Source: Rikenellaceae bacterium (lineage in GTDB: Bacteria > Bacteroidota > Bacteroidia > Bacteroidales > Rikenellaceae). Taken from it: 64,000 bases of DNA. This document shows positions 8,951 through 18,140 of this stretch, in pieces (positions within the stretch are counted from its first letter, which is position 1; the number at the start of each line of letters is the position of its first letter). Below the pieces are notes generated by a model. The model was not told where the DNA came from, ran no database searches, and saw only the letters and a list, made by a program, of their open reading frames with translations. Location of the stretch: contig CABJAJ010000002.1 of the NCBI GenBank assembly GCA_902363575.1, positions 124,001-188,000 on the forward strand. The letters run 5' to 3'. Made by a program: the position numbers and the translations under genes.

Positions 8951-9840
8951 TGTCGGGTTTCTTTGGGTTCGTCGATCACTTTGAGCAGGTATTGGCCGTA
9001 TTGGTTGCGGATCATCGGCTGCGCCAGCTCGCGGAGCCGCTCTTTGTCGATCCACCCCTGCCGGTAGGCGATGCCTTCCAGACAGGCGACCTTGAGCCCC
9101 TGCCGTTTCTCGATCACCTCGACGAAGATCGAAGCTTCGGCCAGCGAGTCGTGGGTGCCCGTGTCGAGCCAGGCGAAGCCCCGGTTCATGGTCTGCACGC
9201 GCAGTTCGCCCCGACGGAGAAATTCCTGATTGACGGAGGTGATCTCGAGCTCGCCCCGCGCCGAGGGCCTGATTCCTTTGGCGACCTGCACGACCCGGTT
9301 GGGGTAGAAGTACAGTCCCACGACGGCGTAGTTGGATTTGGGGTGTGTCGGTTTCTCCTTGATGGAGAGGCAGTTGCCCCGCTCGTCGAACTCGGCTACG
9401 CCGTAACGCTCGGGGTCGTCCACGCGGTAGCCGAAAACCGTGGCCAGAGCTTCCCGCTCGGCTTTTTGCACCGCCTCGCGGAGCATCTGCGAGAAGCCTG
9501 CGCCGTGGAAGATGTTATCGCCGAGCACCAGGCATACGGCGTCGTCGCCGATGAACGTCTCGCCGATGAGGAACGCCTGGGCGAGTCCGTCGGGCGATGG
9601 TTGTTCGGCATAGGAGAACCGCACGCCGAAATCCGAGCCGTCGCCCAGCAGCCGCCGGAATGCCGGCAGATCGTCGGGCGTCGAGATGATGAGGATGTCG
9701 CGTATGCCTGCGAGCATCAGGGCCGAGATCGGGTAGTAAACCATCGGCTTGTCGTAAATGGGCAGCAGTTGCTTGCTCACTCCTTTGGTGATGGGGTAGA
9801 GCCGGGTGCCGGAGCCTCCGGCCAGTACGATGCCTTTCAT
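8947..9840 (-). CDS. rfbA: Glucose-1-phosphate thymidylyltransferase
   Basis: First committed step of dTDP-rhamnose synthesis (dTTP + glucose-1-P to dTDP-glucose). 297 residues with the nucleotide-binding signature [11 protein letters not shown] at residues 7-17, the KPMVYYP motif, VLGDNIFHG with the metal-binding Asp, and C-terminal [14 protein letters not shown]. Length is that of RmlA. Start 9840 overlaps the stop of the upstream epimerase gene by 4 bases. Confidence 0.96.
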   Translation of the reverse strand: MKGIVLAGGSGTRLYPITKGVSKQLLPIYDKPMVYYPISALMLAGIRDILIISTPDDLPAFRRLLGDGSDFGVRFSYAEQPSPDGLAQAFLIGETFIGDDAVCLVLGDNIFHGAGFSQMLREAVQKAEREALATVFGYRVDDPERYGVAEFDERGNCLSIKEKPTHPKSNYAVVGLYFYPNRVVQVAKGIRPSARGELEITSVNQEFLRRGELRVQTMNRGFAWLDTGTHDSLAEASIFVEVIEKRQGLKVACLEGIAYRQGWIDKERLRELAQPMIRNQYGQYLLKVIDEPKETRQ

Positions 9841-10856
9841 GGGTTGAGGTCGGATTGGTAATAGGTTTTGTACCATGCGGCGAAGCGGCCGATGCCGGTT
9901 CGCAGGTCGGTCGTCGGCCGGTAGCCGTAGTCGGCCTCCAGGCGCGACGTGTCGGCATAGGTCCGGTACACGTCGCCCGCCTGCATGGGGAGCATCTGTT
10001 TGCGGGCCTCGCAGCCGAGCGCCTCTTCGAGCGTGCGGATGAAATCCGTCAGCCGCACCGGTTGGGAGCAGCCGATGTTGTAAATCCGGTCGATGGGGGA
10101 TGCGGGCGGCTGCCGGAGTACGGCGGCGACGCCCTCGACGATGTCGTCGATGTAGGTGAAGTCGCGCAGCAGGTCGCCGTTGTTGAAGACCCGGATCGGC
10201 TCGCCCGCAAGCATCGCCCGCGAAAAGAGCATCGGAGCCATGTCGGGCCGCCCCCACGGGCCGTAAACGGTGAAGAAACGCAGCCCCGTGGTTGCAAATC
10301 CGTAGAGATGGGAGTAGGTGCGGGCCATCAGCTCTCCGGCTTTCTTGGTTGCGGCGTAGAGCGACACGGGGTCGTCCGTGCGGTCGTCCTCCGAAAAGGG
10401 TACCTTCGCGTTGCCTCCGTAAACCGAACTCGAGGAGGCGTAAACCAGATGGCCGATTCCGTGGCGGCGACATCCTTCGAGCACATGGAGGAAACCCTCC
10501 ACGTTGCTCTGCACATAGGATTCGGGATTCTCGATCGAATAACGCACCCCTGCCTGCGCCGCCAGGTTGCAGACCGCGTCGAAATGTTCGGCGGCGAAAA
10601 GCCGCTCCATCCCTTCGCGGTCTTCCAGCCGCAGGCGCACGAACCGGTAGGCCGGATAACGGTCGCTGCGCACGGGTTCGCCATAGGCGGCACGCGCGAG
10701 GTCGATGCCCGTCTGCGCCAGCCGGTCGGCCTTGAGCCGCACGTCGTAGTAGTCGTTCACGCTATCCACCCCGACCACCTCGTCGCCCGCTTCGAGCAGT
10801 CGCCGCGCCAGATGGAACCCGATGAACCCGGCCGTGCCGGTGACCAGGATTTTCAT
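9837..10856 (-). CDS. UDP-glucuronate 4-epimerase-like NAD-dependent epimerase
   Basis: Extended SDR of 339 residues, best matched to the CapI/LpsL group that converts UDP-GlcA to UDP-Gal[15 protein letters not shown] binds NAD at the N terminus; ASSSSVYG and YAATKKAGE supply Ser/Tyr/Lys; [15 protein letters not shown] is the group signature. It lies 3 bases after ugd, which makes its substrate UDP-GlcA, so the pair probably supplies both GlcA and GalA donors. A UDP-glucose 4-epimerase activity is the main alternative, but the WGRPDMAPM motif favours the uronate enzyme. Confidence 0.88.
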   Translation of the reverse strand: MKILVTGTAGFIGFHLARRLLEAGDEVVGVDSVNDYYDVRLKADRLAQTGIDLARAAYGEPVRSDRYPAYRFVRLRLEDREGMERLFAAEHFDAVCNLAAQAGVRYSIENPESYVQSNVEGFLHVLEGCRRHGIGHLVYASSSSVYGGNAKVPFSEDDRTDDPVSLYAATKKAGELMARTYSHLYGFATTGLRFFTVYGPWGRPDMAPMLFSRAMLAGEPIRVFNNGDLLRDFTYIDDIVEGVAAVLRQPPASPIDRIYNIGCSQPVRLTDFIRTLEEALGCEARKQMLPMQAGDVYRTYADTSRLEADYGYRPTTDLRTGIGRFAAWYKTYYQSDLNP

Positions 10857-10859
10857 GGC

Positions 10860-12170
10860 TTATCCGATATGGTAGTAGGTGAAGCCGTTGGCCGTGAGCT
10901 CCTCACGGTCATAGATGTTGCGACCATCGAGCAGCACCGGCGTGCGCATCGCACGCTTCACCACCCCCCACGAGGGGAGGCGGAACTGCTTCCATTCGGT
11001 CACCAGCATCAGGGCGTCGGCGTCGAGCGCCGCTTCGTACATATCCTTGCAATAGGTCACTTCGCTGCCCAGCCGGCGTTCCGCCTCGGGCATGGCGATG
11101 GGGTCGTAAGCCCTCACGCGGCAGCCGGCGTCGAGCAACATGCGGATCAGCACCGTGGCGGGCGCTTCGCGCATGTCGTCGGTTTCGGGTTTGAACGCCA
11201 GCCCCCACAGGGCGACGGTCTTGCCGGCGAGCTTCCCCTGAAAATGGCGGGCGAGCTTGTCGAAAAGCACCGATTTCTGCCGTTCGTTCACCTCCTCCAC
11301 CGCTTGCAGCACGCGCATCTGGTAGCCGTTCTGCTGGGCGGTGCGGATAAGGGCCTTCACGTCTTTGGGGAAACACGAGCCGCCGTATCCGCATCCGGCA
11401 TAGAGGAACTTCGAGCCGATGCGGGAGTCGGTGCCGATGCCTTTGCGCACCATATTGACGTCGGCCCCCACGATCTCGCAGAGGTTGGCGATGTCGTTCA
11501 TGAACGAAATACGGGTCGCCAGCATCGAGTTGGCGGCATACTTTATCATCTCGGCCGAGGGAACGTCGGTGAAGATCATCCGGTAGTTGTTCATCATGAA
11601 AGGTTTGTAGAGCCGTTCCATGATCTTGCGGGCGCGGTCGGTCTCCACGCCCACCACTACGCGGTCGGGCGACATGAAATCCTGCACGGCATCGCCTTCC
11701 TTGAGGAATTCGGGATTCGAGGCGATGTCGAACTCCACCTCTGCGCCCCGCTTGTCGAGCTCCTCGCGGATTGCGGCCTTGACTTTGCGGGCCGTGCCGA
11801 CCGGCACGGTCGATTTGGTCACGACTACGACGTATTTATTGAGGTTCTGCCCGATGGTGCGGGCGACCTGGAGCACATAGCTCAGGTCGGCCGAGCCGTC
11901 CTCGTCGGGGGGCGTGCCGACCGCCGAAAAGACGATCTCCACGTCGTTGAGGCAGGCGGTGAGGTCGGTGGTGAAGTGCAGCCGTCCTTCGCGGTGGTTC
12001 TTGAGCACGAGGGTTTCCAGTCCCGGCTCGTAAATCGGGATGATTCCCTGTTGCAGTTTTTCGATTTTCTGCCGGTCCACATCGACACACGTCACATCGA
12101 CGCCCATCTCGGCGAAACAGGTGCCCGAGACGAGCCCCACGTAACCGGTTCCTACGATTGCTATTTTCAT
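10860..12170 (-). CDS. ugd: UDP-glucose 6-dehydrogenase
   Basis: Two-step NAD+-dependent oxidation of UDP-glucose to UDP-glucuronate. 436 residues: GTGYVGLVSG Rossmann motif (7-16), TKSTVPVGT, SNPEFLKEGDA, catalytic Cys266 in GYGGSCFPKD, and GLAFKPETDDMREAP in the C-terminal domain. Start 12170 (MKIAIVGTG) fits the family; upstream in-frame codons have no similarity. It is the first enzyme gene after upxY and feeds the next epimerase. Confidence 0.96.
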   Translation of the reverse strand: MKIAIVGTGYVGLVSGTCFAEMGVDVTCVDVDRQKIEKLQQGIIPIYEPGLETLVLKNHREGRLHFTTDLTACLNDVEIVFSAVGTPPDEDGSADLSYVLQVARTIGQNLNKYVVVVTKSTVPVGTARKVKAAIREELDKRGAEVEFDIASNPEFLKEGDAVQDFMSPDRVVVGVETDRARKIMERLYKPFMMNNYRMIFTDVPSAEMIKYAANSMLATRISFMNDIANLCEIVGADVNMVRKGIGTDSRIGSKFLYAGCGYGGSCFPKDVKALIRTAQQNGYQMRVLQAVEEVNERQKSVLFDKLARHFQGKLAGKTVALWGLAFKPETDDMREAPATVLIRMLLDAGCRVRAYDPIAMPEAERRLGSEVTYCKDMYEAALDADALMLVTEWKQFRLPSWGVVKRAMRTPVLLDGRNIYDREELTANGFTYYHIG

Positions 12171-12225
12171 TATGTCTTTTATTTGCTCGCGGGCCGCGCC
12201 GTGTCGGACGCCCGCATCGGGTTTG

Positions 12226-12750
12226 TTATGGTATTTTTTCCACGCAGTCGAGCGGCACATAGGCCGTCAGGGCCGTCAGCAGTCCGCCGATCGAAAGGGC
12301 CACCTTGCTGTGTCCCTTGTAACGGACGTAAACGCCCTCCACGCCGCAAAACGGCCCGGCCGTGACCCGTACGCGGTCGCCTTCGGCGAAGCGTACCCGC
12401 TGCGAATCCACGACCTCCACGTGTTCGATGCCCGAGGCGACGATGCGGATGAAATCCTCCATCTGCTTGTCGGGAATCACGATCGGGCGACGGGTTTCCC
12501 GATCCATCATGTAGCGGATCGGCAGGTCGGTCGCCTTGAGTTCGCGCAGGGTCGCGGCGTCGATGTGCACGAAGAGCAGGTTGTGTACGGCAGGCACCAG
12601 CATCCGGCGTCTCCGCTCGCCCCGGGTTCGCATCTCGTATTGCATGGGCACGTAGCACTCGATCTGCTGCGAATCGAGGTAGTCCTTGATTTTCAGCTCC
12701 CGGGCATAGGTCACTCTCAGGGCGAACCACTGTCGCTGCGCGTTGTTCAT
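12226..12750 (-). CDS. UpxY-family transcription antiterminator (NusG-like)
   Basis: NusG paralogue of the Bacteroides UpxY type, which binds RNA polymerase early in a capsule operon and lets it read through long polysaccharide gene sets. 174 residues: the NusG N-terminal domain (about 6-105, opening QWFALRVTYARELKIKDYL) and a C-terminal KOW domain (about 120-170, FAEGDRVRVTAGPFCGVEG). In Bacteroides it is normally the first gene of its operon. Here it sits after about 32 kb of same-strand glycan genes and before ugd-uge-rfbACDB, with 175 non-coding bases upstream. So it may serve the downstream block, or a read-through unit from both. The start is the ATG before the conserved first strand. 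Confidence 0.93.
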   Translation of the reverse strand: MNNAQRQWFALRVTYARELKIKDYLDSQQIECYVPMQYEMRTRGERRRRMLVPAVHNLLFVHIDAATLRELKATDLPIRYMMDRETRRPIVIPDKQMEDFIRIVASGIEHVEVVDSQRVRFAEGDRVRVTAGPFCGVEGVYVRYKGHSKVALSIGGLLTALTAYVPLDCVEKIP

Positions 12751-12776
12751 CGTTCGGATTCGGGGTCGTTGTCGGA

Positions 12777-12808
12777 TTGAGGGTATAAAAATAATGAAAA
12801 TCCCTCAA
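12777..12808. repeat. AT-rich inverted repeat upstream of upxY
   Basis: Perfect 7-bp arms TTGAGGG/CCCTCAA enclose 18 A/T-rich bases, 27-58 bases before the upxY start. It could form a stem-loop in the leader RNA or be an operator. It is far shorter than the inverted repeats flanking Bacteroides invertible capsule promoters. The surrounding 12751-12925 gap shows no convincing TAnnTTTG promoter. Confidence 0.5.
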
Positions 12809-12925
12809 CGACGGCCCTCCGAGGACAATATTTTTATTTGTCGGGATGCGCGCACTTAGAGTTCGTTCCTGCCGTGTGCGTATAGGCCCGTACCGTGTAG
12901 GAGGTTTCGCCCCGGAGAGGGGCGA

Positions 12926-14005
12926 TCAGAGAACGGGGTTGCGGTCGGTCAGGTACCCCCACACGCTGCGCAGGCTTTCGCCGAACATGCTCCGTCCGTA
13001 AAAAATGCGGTAGCGCCGACGTCCCGCAAGCATGTTGCGCAGCAGCATCGTCCGTTTCTGCCACGGGCCGCCCTTTTTTGCGAAGACCGTCCGTCCGCCT
13101 TCGAGTATGTCAGCGAGCAGAAGATCCGCCGGAGCGTTAGGGGCAGAGGGCCAGGTCGTGAGCGGTGTGCCGAGCCGTTCCGCAGCCAGTGTCGTCATCG
13201 CCCCGGCGAAGGTGCCGAGTCCGAACCGGTCGCAGATGCGCCCGAAGGCATCGGCATCGATCCTTTCCTGTTCCGCCGCCAGCAGGCAGGCCCAGTCGCA
13301 CAGGTGGCGCAGGCTGATTCCTTCGGTGAGGAAATGTCCGAGGGCATGACGTGTCAGCAGCACGGCGTTGAACAGCGGCGAGGGGATCAACAGCCGCGTT
13401 CCGGGCACGCAGGCCGGCTCCCCCGTCCGCTGCATCATCCCTTCGAGCTGGCGTTCCAGTGCTTTGGTTTCGCGGTTGCCCCGGATGGAGAGGCAGTAGC
13501 GATGGTTCTCGACGACCAGTCCCCGGTAGCGGATATGGGCATGTTTGTAGTAACCGTCCCGCACCTCGGCGCCCGCTTCACGCGCGACGCGGTTGCCCTT
13601 GTCGCATGCGCCCGGCAGGAAACAGTCCAGATCGCCTGCGGGCCGGTGCTCGGGCCGGGGGTAGCAGACTCCGAAAGCCATCCCTTTGAGCACATAGGTC
13701 GCGATTCCCTCGGCTGCGAACCGGTCGGCAAGTTCCGCGGCCCGTGCTTTCTGGAAAGCGTACCTGCGCTCGACGGCCTCCGTGTTGCAGGCCCAGCGGA
13801 GCAACGACGGGCGCGGCGGCCGGAGTTCGGGCGGGAGGAGCATCATGCCGTCGTAAGCTATGGCGAGCACCCCGTGTGCGGAGGCTATGCGGCAGAGGGT
13901 CTCCCATTCGGCCGCCGATGCGGGGCGGGTGAACTCCCCCTCGGGAGAACATCCGTGCAGTCCCCCGCGCAGCAGGGCCAGCAGTTTATCCGCGCATGTT
14001 TCCAT
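12926..14005 (-). CDS. Nucleotidyltransferase-family protein (NTP_transf_5-like)
   Basis: 359-residue protein of the polysaccharide-locus nucleotidyltransferase family PF14907. Seen: a helical N terminus, then VLKGMAFGVCYPRPEHRPAGDLDCFL near residues 120-150, where the K-G and the D-x-D (GDLDCF) match the minimal nucleotidyltransferase core. An RHALGHFLTEGISLRHLCDW region follows. Members occur widely in capsule and exopolysaccharide loci; the reaction is not established. Start 14005 is preferred to 14053, which would overlap fcl by 32 bases. It is the last gene before the upxY block. Confidence 0.72.
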   Translation of the reverse strand: METCADKLLALLRGGLHGCSPEGEFTRPASAAEWETLCRIASAHGVLAIAYDGMMLLPPELRPPRPSLLRWACNTEAVERRYAFQKARAAELADRFAAEGIATYVLKGMAFGVCYPRPEHRPAGDLDCFLPGACDKGNRVAREAGAEVRDGYYKHAHIRYRGLVVENHRYCLSIRGNRETKALERQLEGMMQRTGEPACVPGTRLLIPSPLFNAVLLTRHALGHFLTEGISLRHLCDWACLLAAEQERIDADAFGRICDRFGLGTFAGAMTTLAAERLGTPLTTWPSAPNAPADLLLADILEGGRTVFAKKGGPWQKRTMLLRNMLAGRRRYRIFYGRSMFGESLRSVWGYLTDRNPVL

Positions 14006-14021
14006 CCCCCGGCGGTTTGCT

Positions 14022-15101
14022 TCAGCGTCCGATGCTTGTCCGGTACCAGTCATAGAGCTTGCCCACGCCCTCTTCGATGCCGATGCGGTGGTGCCAGCCG
14101 AGGTTGTGGAGCCGGGTCACATCACACAGCTTGCGGGGCGTCCCGTCGGGTTTGGAGGCATCGAAGCGCAGCTCGCCCAGGTAGCCCACCGTGGCGACGA
14201 TCAGCCGGGCCAGGTTGCCGATCGAAATCTCCTCGCCTGTGCCGATGTTGATATGGCAGTTGCGCACCTGCGGCCCTGTGCCGCGCAGGTCCGCGAAATC
14301 GACCCGCTCCATCACATGGACGCTCGCGTCGGCCATCTCCTCCGACCAGAGGAACTCGCGCAGCGGTTTCCCTGTGCCCCACAGGGTCACGGCTTCGGCC
14401 GTGATGCCGTATTTGGCGAGCACCCCGGCGACGCGTTCACGGGAAGCGCTGCCGTCCACCCCCTCGACCGGGCGCAGGTTCATGTCGGCGCACACGGCCT
14501 CCCAGTCCCCCGAAAGGAGGCAGTGGGCCAGAAAGACCTTGCGGATCATGGCCGGCATCACGTGGGAGTTTTCGAGGTGGAAGTTGTCGTTGGGGCCGTA
14601 GAGGTTGGTGGGCATCACGGCGATGTAGTTGGTGCCGTACTGGAGGTTGAAGCTCTCGCACAGCTTCAGCCCGACGATTTTCGACAGGGCGTAGGGTTCG
14701 TTGGTGTACTCCAGTTCCCCCGTGAGCAGGTACTCTTCCCGGATGGGCTGGGGACAGTCGCGGGGGTAGATGCAGGTCGAACCGAGCGCCAGCAGCTTTT
14801 TGACGTCGTGGCGGAACGCCTCGCCGATCACGTTCTGCTGGATTTGCAGGTTTTGGTAGATGAAATCCGCACGGTAGGTGTTGTTGGCCATGATGCCCCC
14901 CACATGGGCCGCAGCGAGGATGACGTACTCGGGGCGCTCGCGGTCGAAAAACGCTTTTACCGCACCGCCGTCCAGCAGATCCAGCTCGGCATGGGTGCGG
15001 CCTACGAGGTTTTCGTAACCCTTGGCGCGGAGGTTGTTCCAGATGGCCGAGCCGACCAGTCCCCGGTGGCCCGCCACATAGATTTTCGCCTGTTTTTCCA
15101 T
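14022..15101 (-). CDS. fcl: GDP-L-fucose synthase
   Basis: 3,5-epimerase/4-reductase turning GDP-4-keto-6-deoxymannose into GDP-L-fucose with NADPH. 359 residues: GHRGLVGSAIW at the N terminus, the diagnostic ILAAAHVGGI segment, GSTCIYPRDCPQPI, active-site YALSKIVGL, and MPTNLYGPNDNF. It is longer than the E. coli enzyme (about 321), as is common in Bacteroidetes, through an insertion around 215-250. It starts one base after gmd, with which it forms the complete GDP-mannose to GDP-fucose pathway. Confidence 0.95.
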   Translation of the reverse strand: MEKQAKIYVAGHRGLVGSAIWNNLRAKGYENLVGRTHAELDLLDGGAVKAFFDRERPEYVILAAAHVGGIMANNTYRADFIYQNLQIQQNVIGEAFRHDVKKLLALGSTCIYPRDCPQPIREEYLLTGELEYTNEPYALSKIVGLKLCESFNLQYGTNYIAVMPTNLYGPNDNFHLENSHVMPAMIRKVFLAHCLLSGDWEAVCADMNLRPVEGVDGSASRERVAGVLAKYGITAEAVTLWGTGKPLREFLWSEEMADASVHVMERVDFADLRGTGPQVRNCHINIGTGEEISIGNLARLIVATVGYLGELRFDASKPDGTPRKLCDVTRLHNLGWHHRIGIEEGVGKLYDWYRTSIGR

Positions 15102-15102
15102 C

Positions 15103-16185
15103 CTATCGCTCCATTTGTGCCTTGAGGTAGAGCTTGCGCACGAAGCGCATGTCGTGTTCCACCATGATGCGCACCAGCTCCTCGAACGAGGTCTTGCGGG
15201 GATTCCATCCCAACAGCGTGCGGGCCTTGGTCGGGTCGCCCAGCAGTTGTTCCACCTCCGAAGGGCGGAAATACTTGGGATCGACCTCCACGAGCACGCG
15301 GCCCGTCTTTTCGTCGATGCCCTTCTCGTCGAGCCCTTCGCCCTCCCAGCGCAGACCGATGCCGGCTTCGCGGAATGCGAGGGTCGTAAACTCCCGCACG
15401 GTGTGGTACTCCCCGGTGGCGATGACGAAATCCTCGGGAGTGGGGTGCTGGAGGATCAGCCACATGCACTCCACGTAGTCTTTGGCATAGCCCCAGTCGC
15501 GCAGAGCGTTCAGGTTGCCCAGGTAGAGCTTGTCCTGGTATCCCTGTACGATGCGGGCGGCGGCAAGGGTGATCTTGCGTGTGACGAATGTTTCGCCCCG
15601 GCGTTCCGATTCGTGGTTGAACAGGATGCCGTTCACGGCGTACATGCCATAGGATTCGCGGTAGTTCTTGGTGATCCAGAAGCCGTATTGTTTCGCCACC
15701 CCGTACGGGGAGCGGGGGTAAAACGGGGTCGTTTCTTTTTGGGGTATCTCCTGCACTTTGCCGAAAAGCTCCGAAGTCGAAGCCTGGTAGATGCGGCACG
15801 AGTGCTCCTGCCCCAGGATGCGCACGGCCTCCAGCAGCCGCAGCGTCCCGACGGCATCGGCGTCGGCCGTGTATTCGGGCACGTCGAACGAAACCTTGAC
15901 GTGGGACTGGGCCGCGAGGTTGTAGATTTCGTCGGGCCGGACCATTTGCAGGATGCGGATGAGCGACGAGGAGTCGGTCATGTCTCCGTAGTGGAGATTG
16001 ACCAGGCGTTTCTGTTTCATATCGCGCACCCACTCGTCGAGGTAGAGGTGCTCGATGCGCCCGGTGTTGAACGAAGAGGAGCGGCGGATGATGCCGTGCA
16101 CTTCGTATCCTTTTTCGAGGAGGAATTCGGCGAGGAACGAGCCGTCCTGTCCCGTGATGCCGGTAATTAAGGCTTTTTTGCTCAT
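15103..16185 (-). CDS. gmd: GDP-mannose 4,6-dehydratase
   Basis: Makes GDP-4-keto-6-deoxymannose, the fcl substrate. 360 residues with [18 protein letters not shown] near the N terminus, [21 protein letters not shown] and active-site YGVAKQYGF, all typical of GMD. Length is normal. It lies 10 bases after the DegT aminotransferase. No mannose isomerase or GDP-mannose pyrophosphorylase is in the window, so GDP-mannose must come from genes elsewhere. Confidence 0.96.
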   Translation of the reverse strand: MSKKALITGITGQDGSFLAEFLLEKGYEVHGIIRRSSSFNTGRIEHLYLDEWVRDMKQKRLVNLHYGDMTDSSSLIRILQMVRPDEIYNLAAQSHVKVSFDVPEYTADADAVGTLRLLEAVRILGQEHSCRIYQASTSELFGKVQEIPQKETTPFYPRSPYGVAKQYGFWITKNYRESYGMYAVNGILFNHESERRGETFVTRKITLAAARIVQGYQDKLYLGNLNALRDWGYAKDYVECMWLILQHPTPEDFVIATGEYHTVREFTTLAFREAGIGLRWEGEGLDEKGIDEKTGRVLVEVDPKYFRPSEVEQLLGDPTKARTLLGWNPRKTSFEELVRIMVEHDMRFVRKLYLKAQMER

Positions 16186-16195
16186 ATCGGTGGGT

Positions 16196-17335
16196 TTAAT
16201 GTTTGTGCAGTTTGCGGATTTCTTCCGTCACCGCGGCGATGTCGGCGTCCGTGAGGCCCGAGCCGGAGGGGAGGCAGAGCCCCCGGTCGAAAATCGCTTC
16301 CGAGGTGCCGTCGGTGTAGGCGGGGCAGCCGGCGAAAACGGGCTGCATGTGCATCGGACGCCACAGCAGGCGGGATTCAATGTTTTCGCGCTCCAGATGG
16401 ACACGGATTTCGTCGGCCGTGCTCCCGAAACGGGCGGGATCGACCGTGATGCAGGTGAGCCAGAAATTCGAGTCGAAGTCGGGCGCTGGGTTTTGTTTGA
16501 CCTCGATGCCGGGCAGGTCGCCGAGCAGCCGCGTGTAGAGGGCGTGGATCGCCCGCCGGCGGGCGATGTGCGCATCGAGCACGAGCATCTGTCCCCGGCC
16601 GATGCCGGCCGAGACGTTCGACAGGCGGTAGTTGTAGCCGATGTGCTCGTGGTAATAGTAAGGCCGGTTTTCGCGCGCCTGGGTAGCGAAGAACTTGGTG
16701 CGCTGCGCCTCCTCCGCCGTGCGGCAGACCAGCGCCCCGCCGCCGGAGGTGGTAATCATCTTATTGCCGTTGAACGACAGGGCGCCGAACTCCCCGAAGG
16801 TGCCGCACTTGCGGCCCCGGTATTCCGACCCGATGGCTTCGGCGGCATCTTCCATCAGGGGAATTCCGTAACGGGCGGCCACGGCCGCGATTTCGTCCAT
16901 TTTGGCCGGCATACCGTAAAGATGCACCGGGATGATGGCTTTCGGATAGCGCCCCGTTTTCGCCTTGCGGTCGAGGATGGCCTCCTCGAGCAGCGCGGGC
17001 GAGAGGTTCCAGGTGTCGGGTTCGCTGTCCACGAATACCGGACGCGCCCCCTGATAGGCGATCGGATTGGCCGAGGCCGAGAAGGTGAACGACTGGCAGA
17101 TCACCTCGTCGTCGCGGCCGACGCCGAGTTGTACCAGGCCGAGGTGAATGGCCGCCGTGCCTGCCGAGAGGGCGACCACATGGCGGTTCTGTCCGATGAA
17201 GTCGGCCAGTTCGCTTTCAAACGCATCGACGTTCGGACCCAGGGGCACGACCCAGTTCGTATCGAACGCCTCCCGGATAAAATCCTGCTCGCGTCCGCCC
17301 ATCTGGGCCAGCGAGAGGTAGATTCTGTTACGCAT
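16196..17335 (-). CDS. DegT/DnrJ/EryC1 sugar aminotransferase (PglE/PseC-like)
   Basis: PLP enzyme that aminates a nucleotide 4-keto-6-deoxy sugar. 379 residues: [12 protein letters not shown] substrate/PLP loop, [14 protein letters not shown] Lys in [14 protein letters not shown], and [17 protein letters not shown]. With the PglF-like dehydratase at the head of the locus, the PglD-like acyltransferase and the PglC-like transferase, it completes a bacillosamine-type 4-amino-4,6-dideoxy sugar route. It directly follows the acyl module (ACP, KAS III, SDR), suggesting its product is the N-acylated sugar. Substrate stereochemistry is not readable from sequence. Confidence 0.88.
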   Translation of the reverse strand: MRNRIYLSLAQMGGREQDFIREAFDTNWVVPLGPNVDAFESELADFIGQNRHVVALSAGTAAIHLGLVQLGVGRDDEVICQSFTFSASANPIAYQGARPVFVDSEPDTWNLSPALLEEAILDRKAKTGRYPKAIIPVHLYGMPAKMDEIAAVAARYGIPLMEDAAEAIGSEYRGRKCGTFGEFGALSFNGNKMITTSGGGALVCRTAEEAQRTKFFATQARENRPYYYHEHIGYNYRLSNVSAGIGRGQMLVLDAHIARRRAIHALYTRLLGDLPGIEVKQNPAPDFDSNFWLTCITVDPARFGSTADEIRVHLERENIESRLLWRPMHMQPVFAGCPAYTDGTSEAIFDRGLCLPSGSGLTDADIAAVTEEIRKLHKH

Positions 17336-17352
17336 GATATTTCGGATTTACG

Positions 17353-18123
17353 TTACATGGCGGTATATCCCCCGTCCACGGTGAGGTTCGAGCCGGTCAC
17401 CCACCGGGCGGCGTCGCTCAGCAGGTAGATGCAGGCCCGGGCCACATCCTCCGGGGTGCCCAGTCCGAGCGGGTGACGCGCCGCGAGCCGTGCCCGCGCC
17501 TCCGGATCGGCCATGTGGGGCAGGCGGGCGTTCATCGGCGTGAGCACCGCGCCCGGCGTGACGGCGTTCACGCGGATTCCGCGCGGGGCGTATTCCACGG
17601 CCAGCGAGCGCATGCCCGCAAGCAGAGCCCCCTTGGTCATGGCATAGAGCGACTTGCCGCTCTCCCCGACGGAGGCCATCACGGATGAGAAAAAGACGAT
17701 GCAGGTCTGTCCCCCCCCCGCATAGCACCCCTTGCGGCAGACTTCGCGCGTGAGCAGGTAGGCCGCATAAACATTCGGACGGAACAGGTCGTCGAGCCGC
17801 TGCGGCGTGGCGGCGTTGAGCGGCAGGGTCGTCGAGACGCCCGCCGCATTGAGCAGCCCGTGCAGAGGCCCGAGCGCGGCCACCGCCTGCGTGACCAGAG
17901 GGCGGAGCCCGTCGAAATCGGTCAGGTCGGCGCAGATCGGCAGGTGGGGTCCCCCGGAAACCTCGGGCAGCAGTCCGAGGGTTTCGTTGAGCCGGTCGCG
18001 GTTGCGACCGACGAGGGCGACACGGGCCCCGGCCTCGGCGCAGGCGACGGCACAGGCCCGCCCGATGCCCGAAGAGGCTCCCGTGACGAGGATGCTGCGC
18101 CCCTCCAGCGAAAATGGGTTCAT
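17353..18123 (-). CDS. SDR oxidoreductase (FabG-like) of an acyl module; carries a G9 tract, in frame
   Basis: Classical short-chain dehydrogenase, 256 residues: TGASSGIG cofactor motif (14-21), LNAAG (91-95), catalytic Ser near 146, Tyr160 and Lys164 (YAMTK), and C-terminal DGGYTAM. With the adjacent ACP and KAS III it probably reduces a 3-ketoacyl-ACP to the 3-hydroxyacyl form used to acylate an amino sugar; a sugar substrate is the alternative. A run of nine G on the coding strand (17711-17719) encodes Gly136-138, just before the catalytic residues, so loss or gain of one G would remove the active site. The gene is intact in this assembly. Confidence 0.85.
   Translation of the reverse strand: MNPFSLEGRSILVTGASSGIGRACAVACAEAGARVALVGRNRDRLNETLGLLPEVSGGPHLPICADLTDFDGLRPLVTQAVAALGPLHGLLNAAGVSTTLPLNAATPQRLDDLFRPNVYAAYLLTREVCRKGCYAGGGQTCIVFFSSVMASVGESGKSLYAMTKGALLAGMRSLAVEYAPRGIRVNAVTPGAVLTPMNARLPHMADPEARARLAARHPLGLGTPEDVARACIYLLSDAARWVTGSNLTVDGGYTAM
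17711..17719 (-). repeat. G9 homopolymer tract in the SDR gene (ON state)
   Basis: Nine consecutive G on the coding strand, followed by ACAG. In frame here; residues Gly136-138 of the SDR. Confidence 0.9.
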
Positions 18124-18140
18124 GGTGTGGGTTGTTTGGT

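Noticed and set aside
9855-12365. Long plus-strand open frames opposite the glycan genes (for example 9855-12365 and 42968-44935)
   Set aside because: They are antisense shadows caused by G+C-rich codon bias; their translations show no domain features and the minus-strand genes are unambiguous.
12901-12925. Hairpin CGCCCC/GGGGCG next to the end of the nucleotidyltransferase gene
   Set aside because: No T run follows on either strand, so it is not a convincing intrinsic terminator; it could still matter in the upxY leader.
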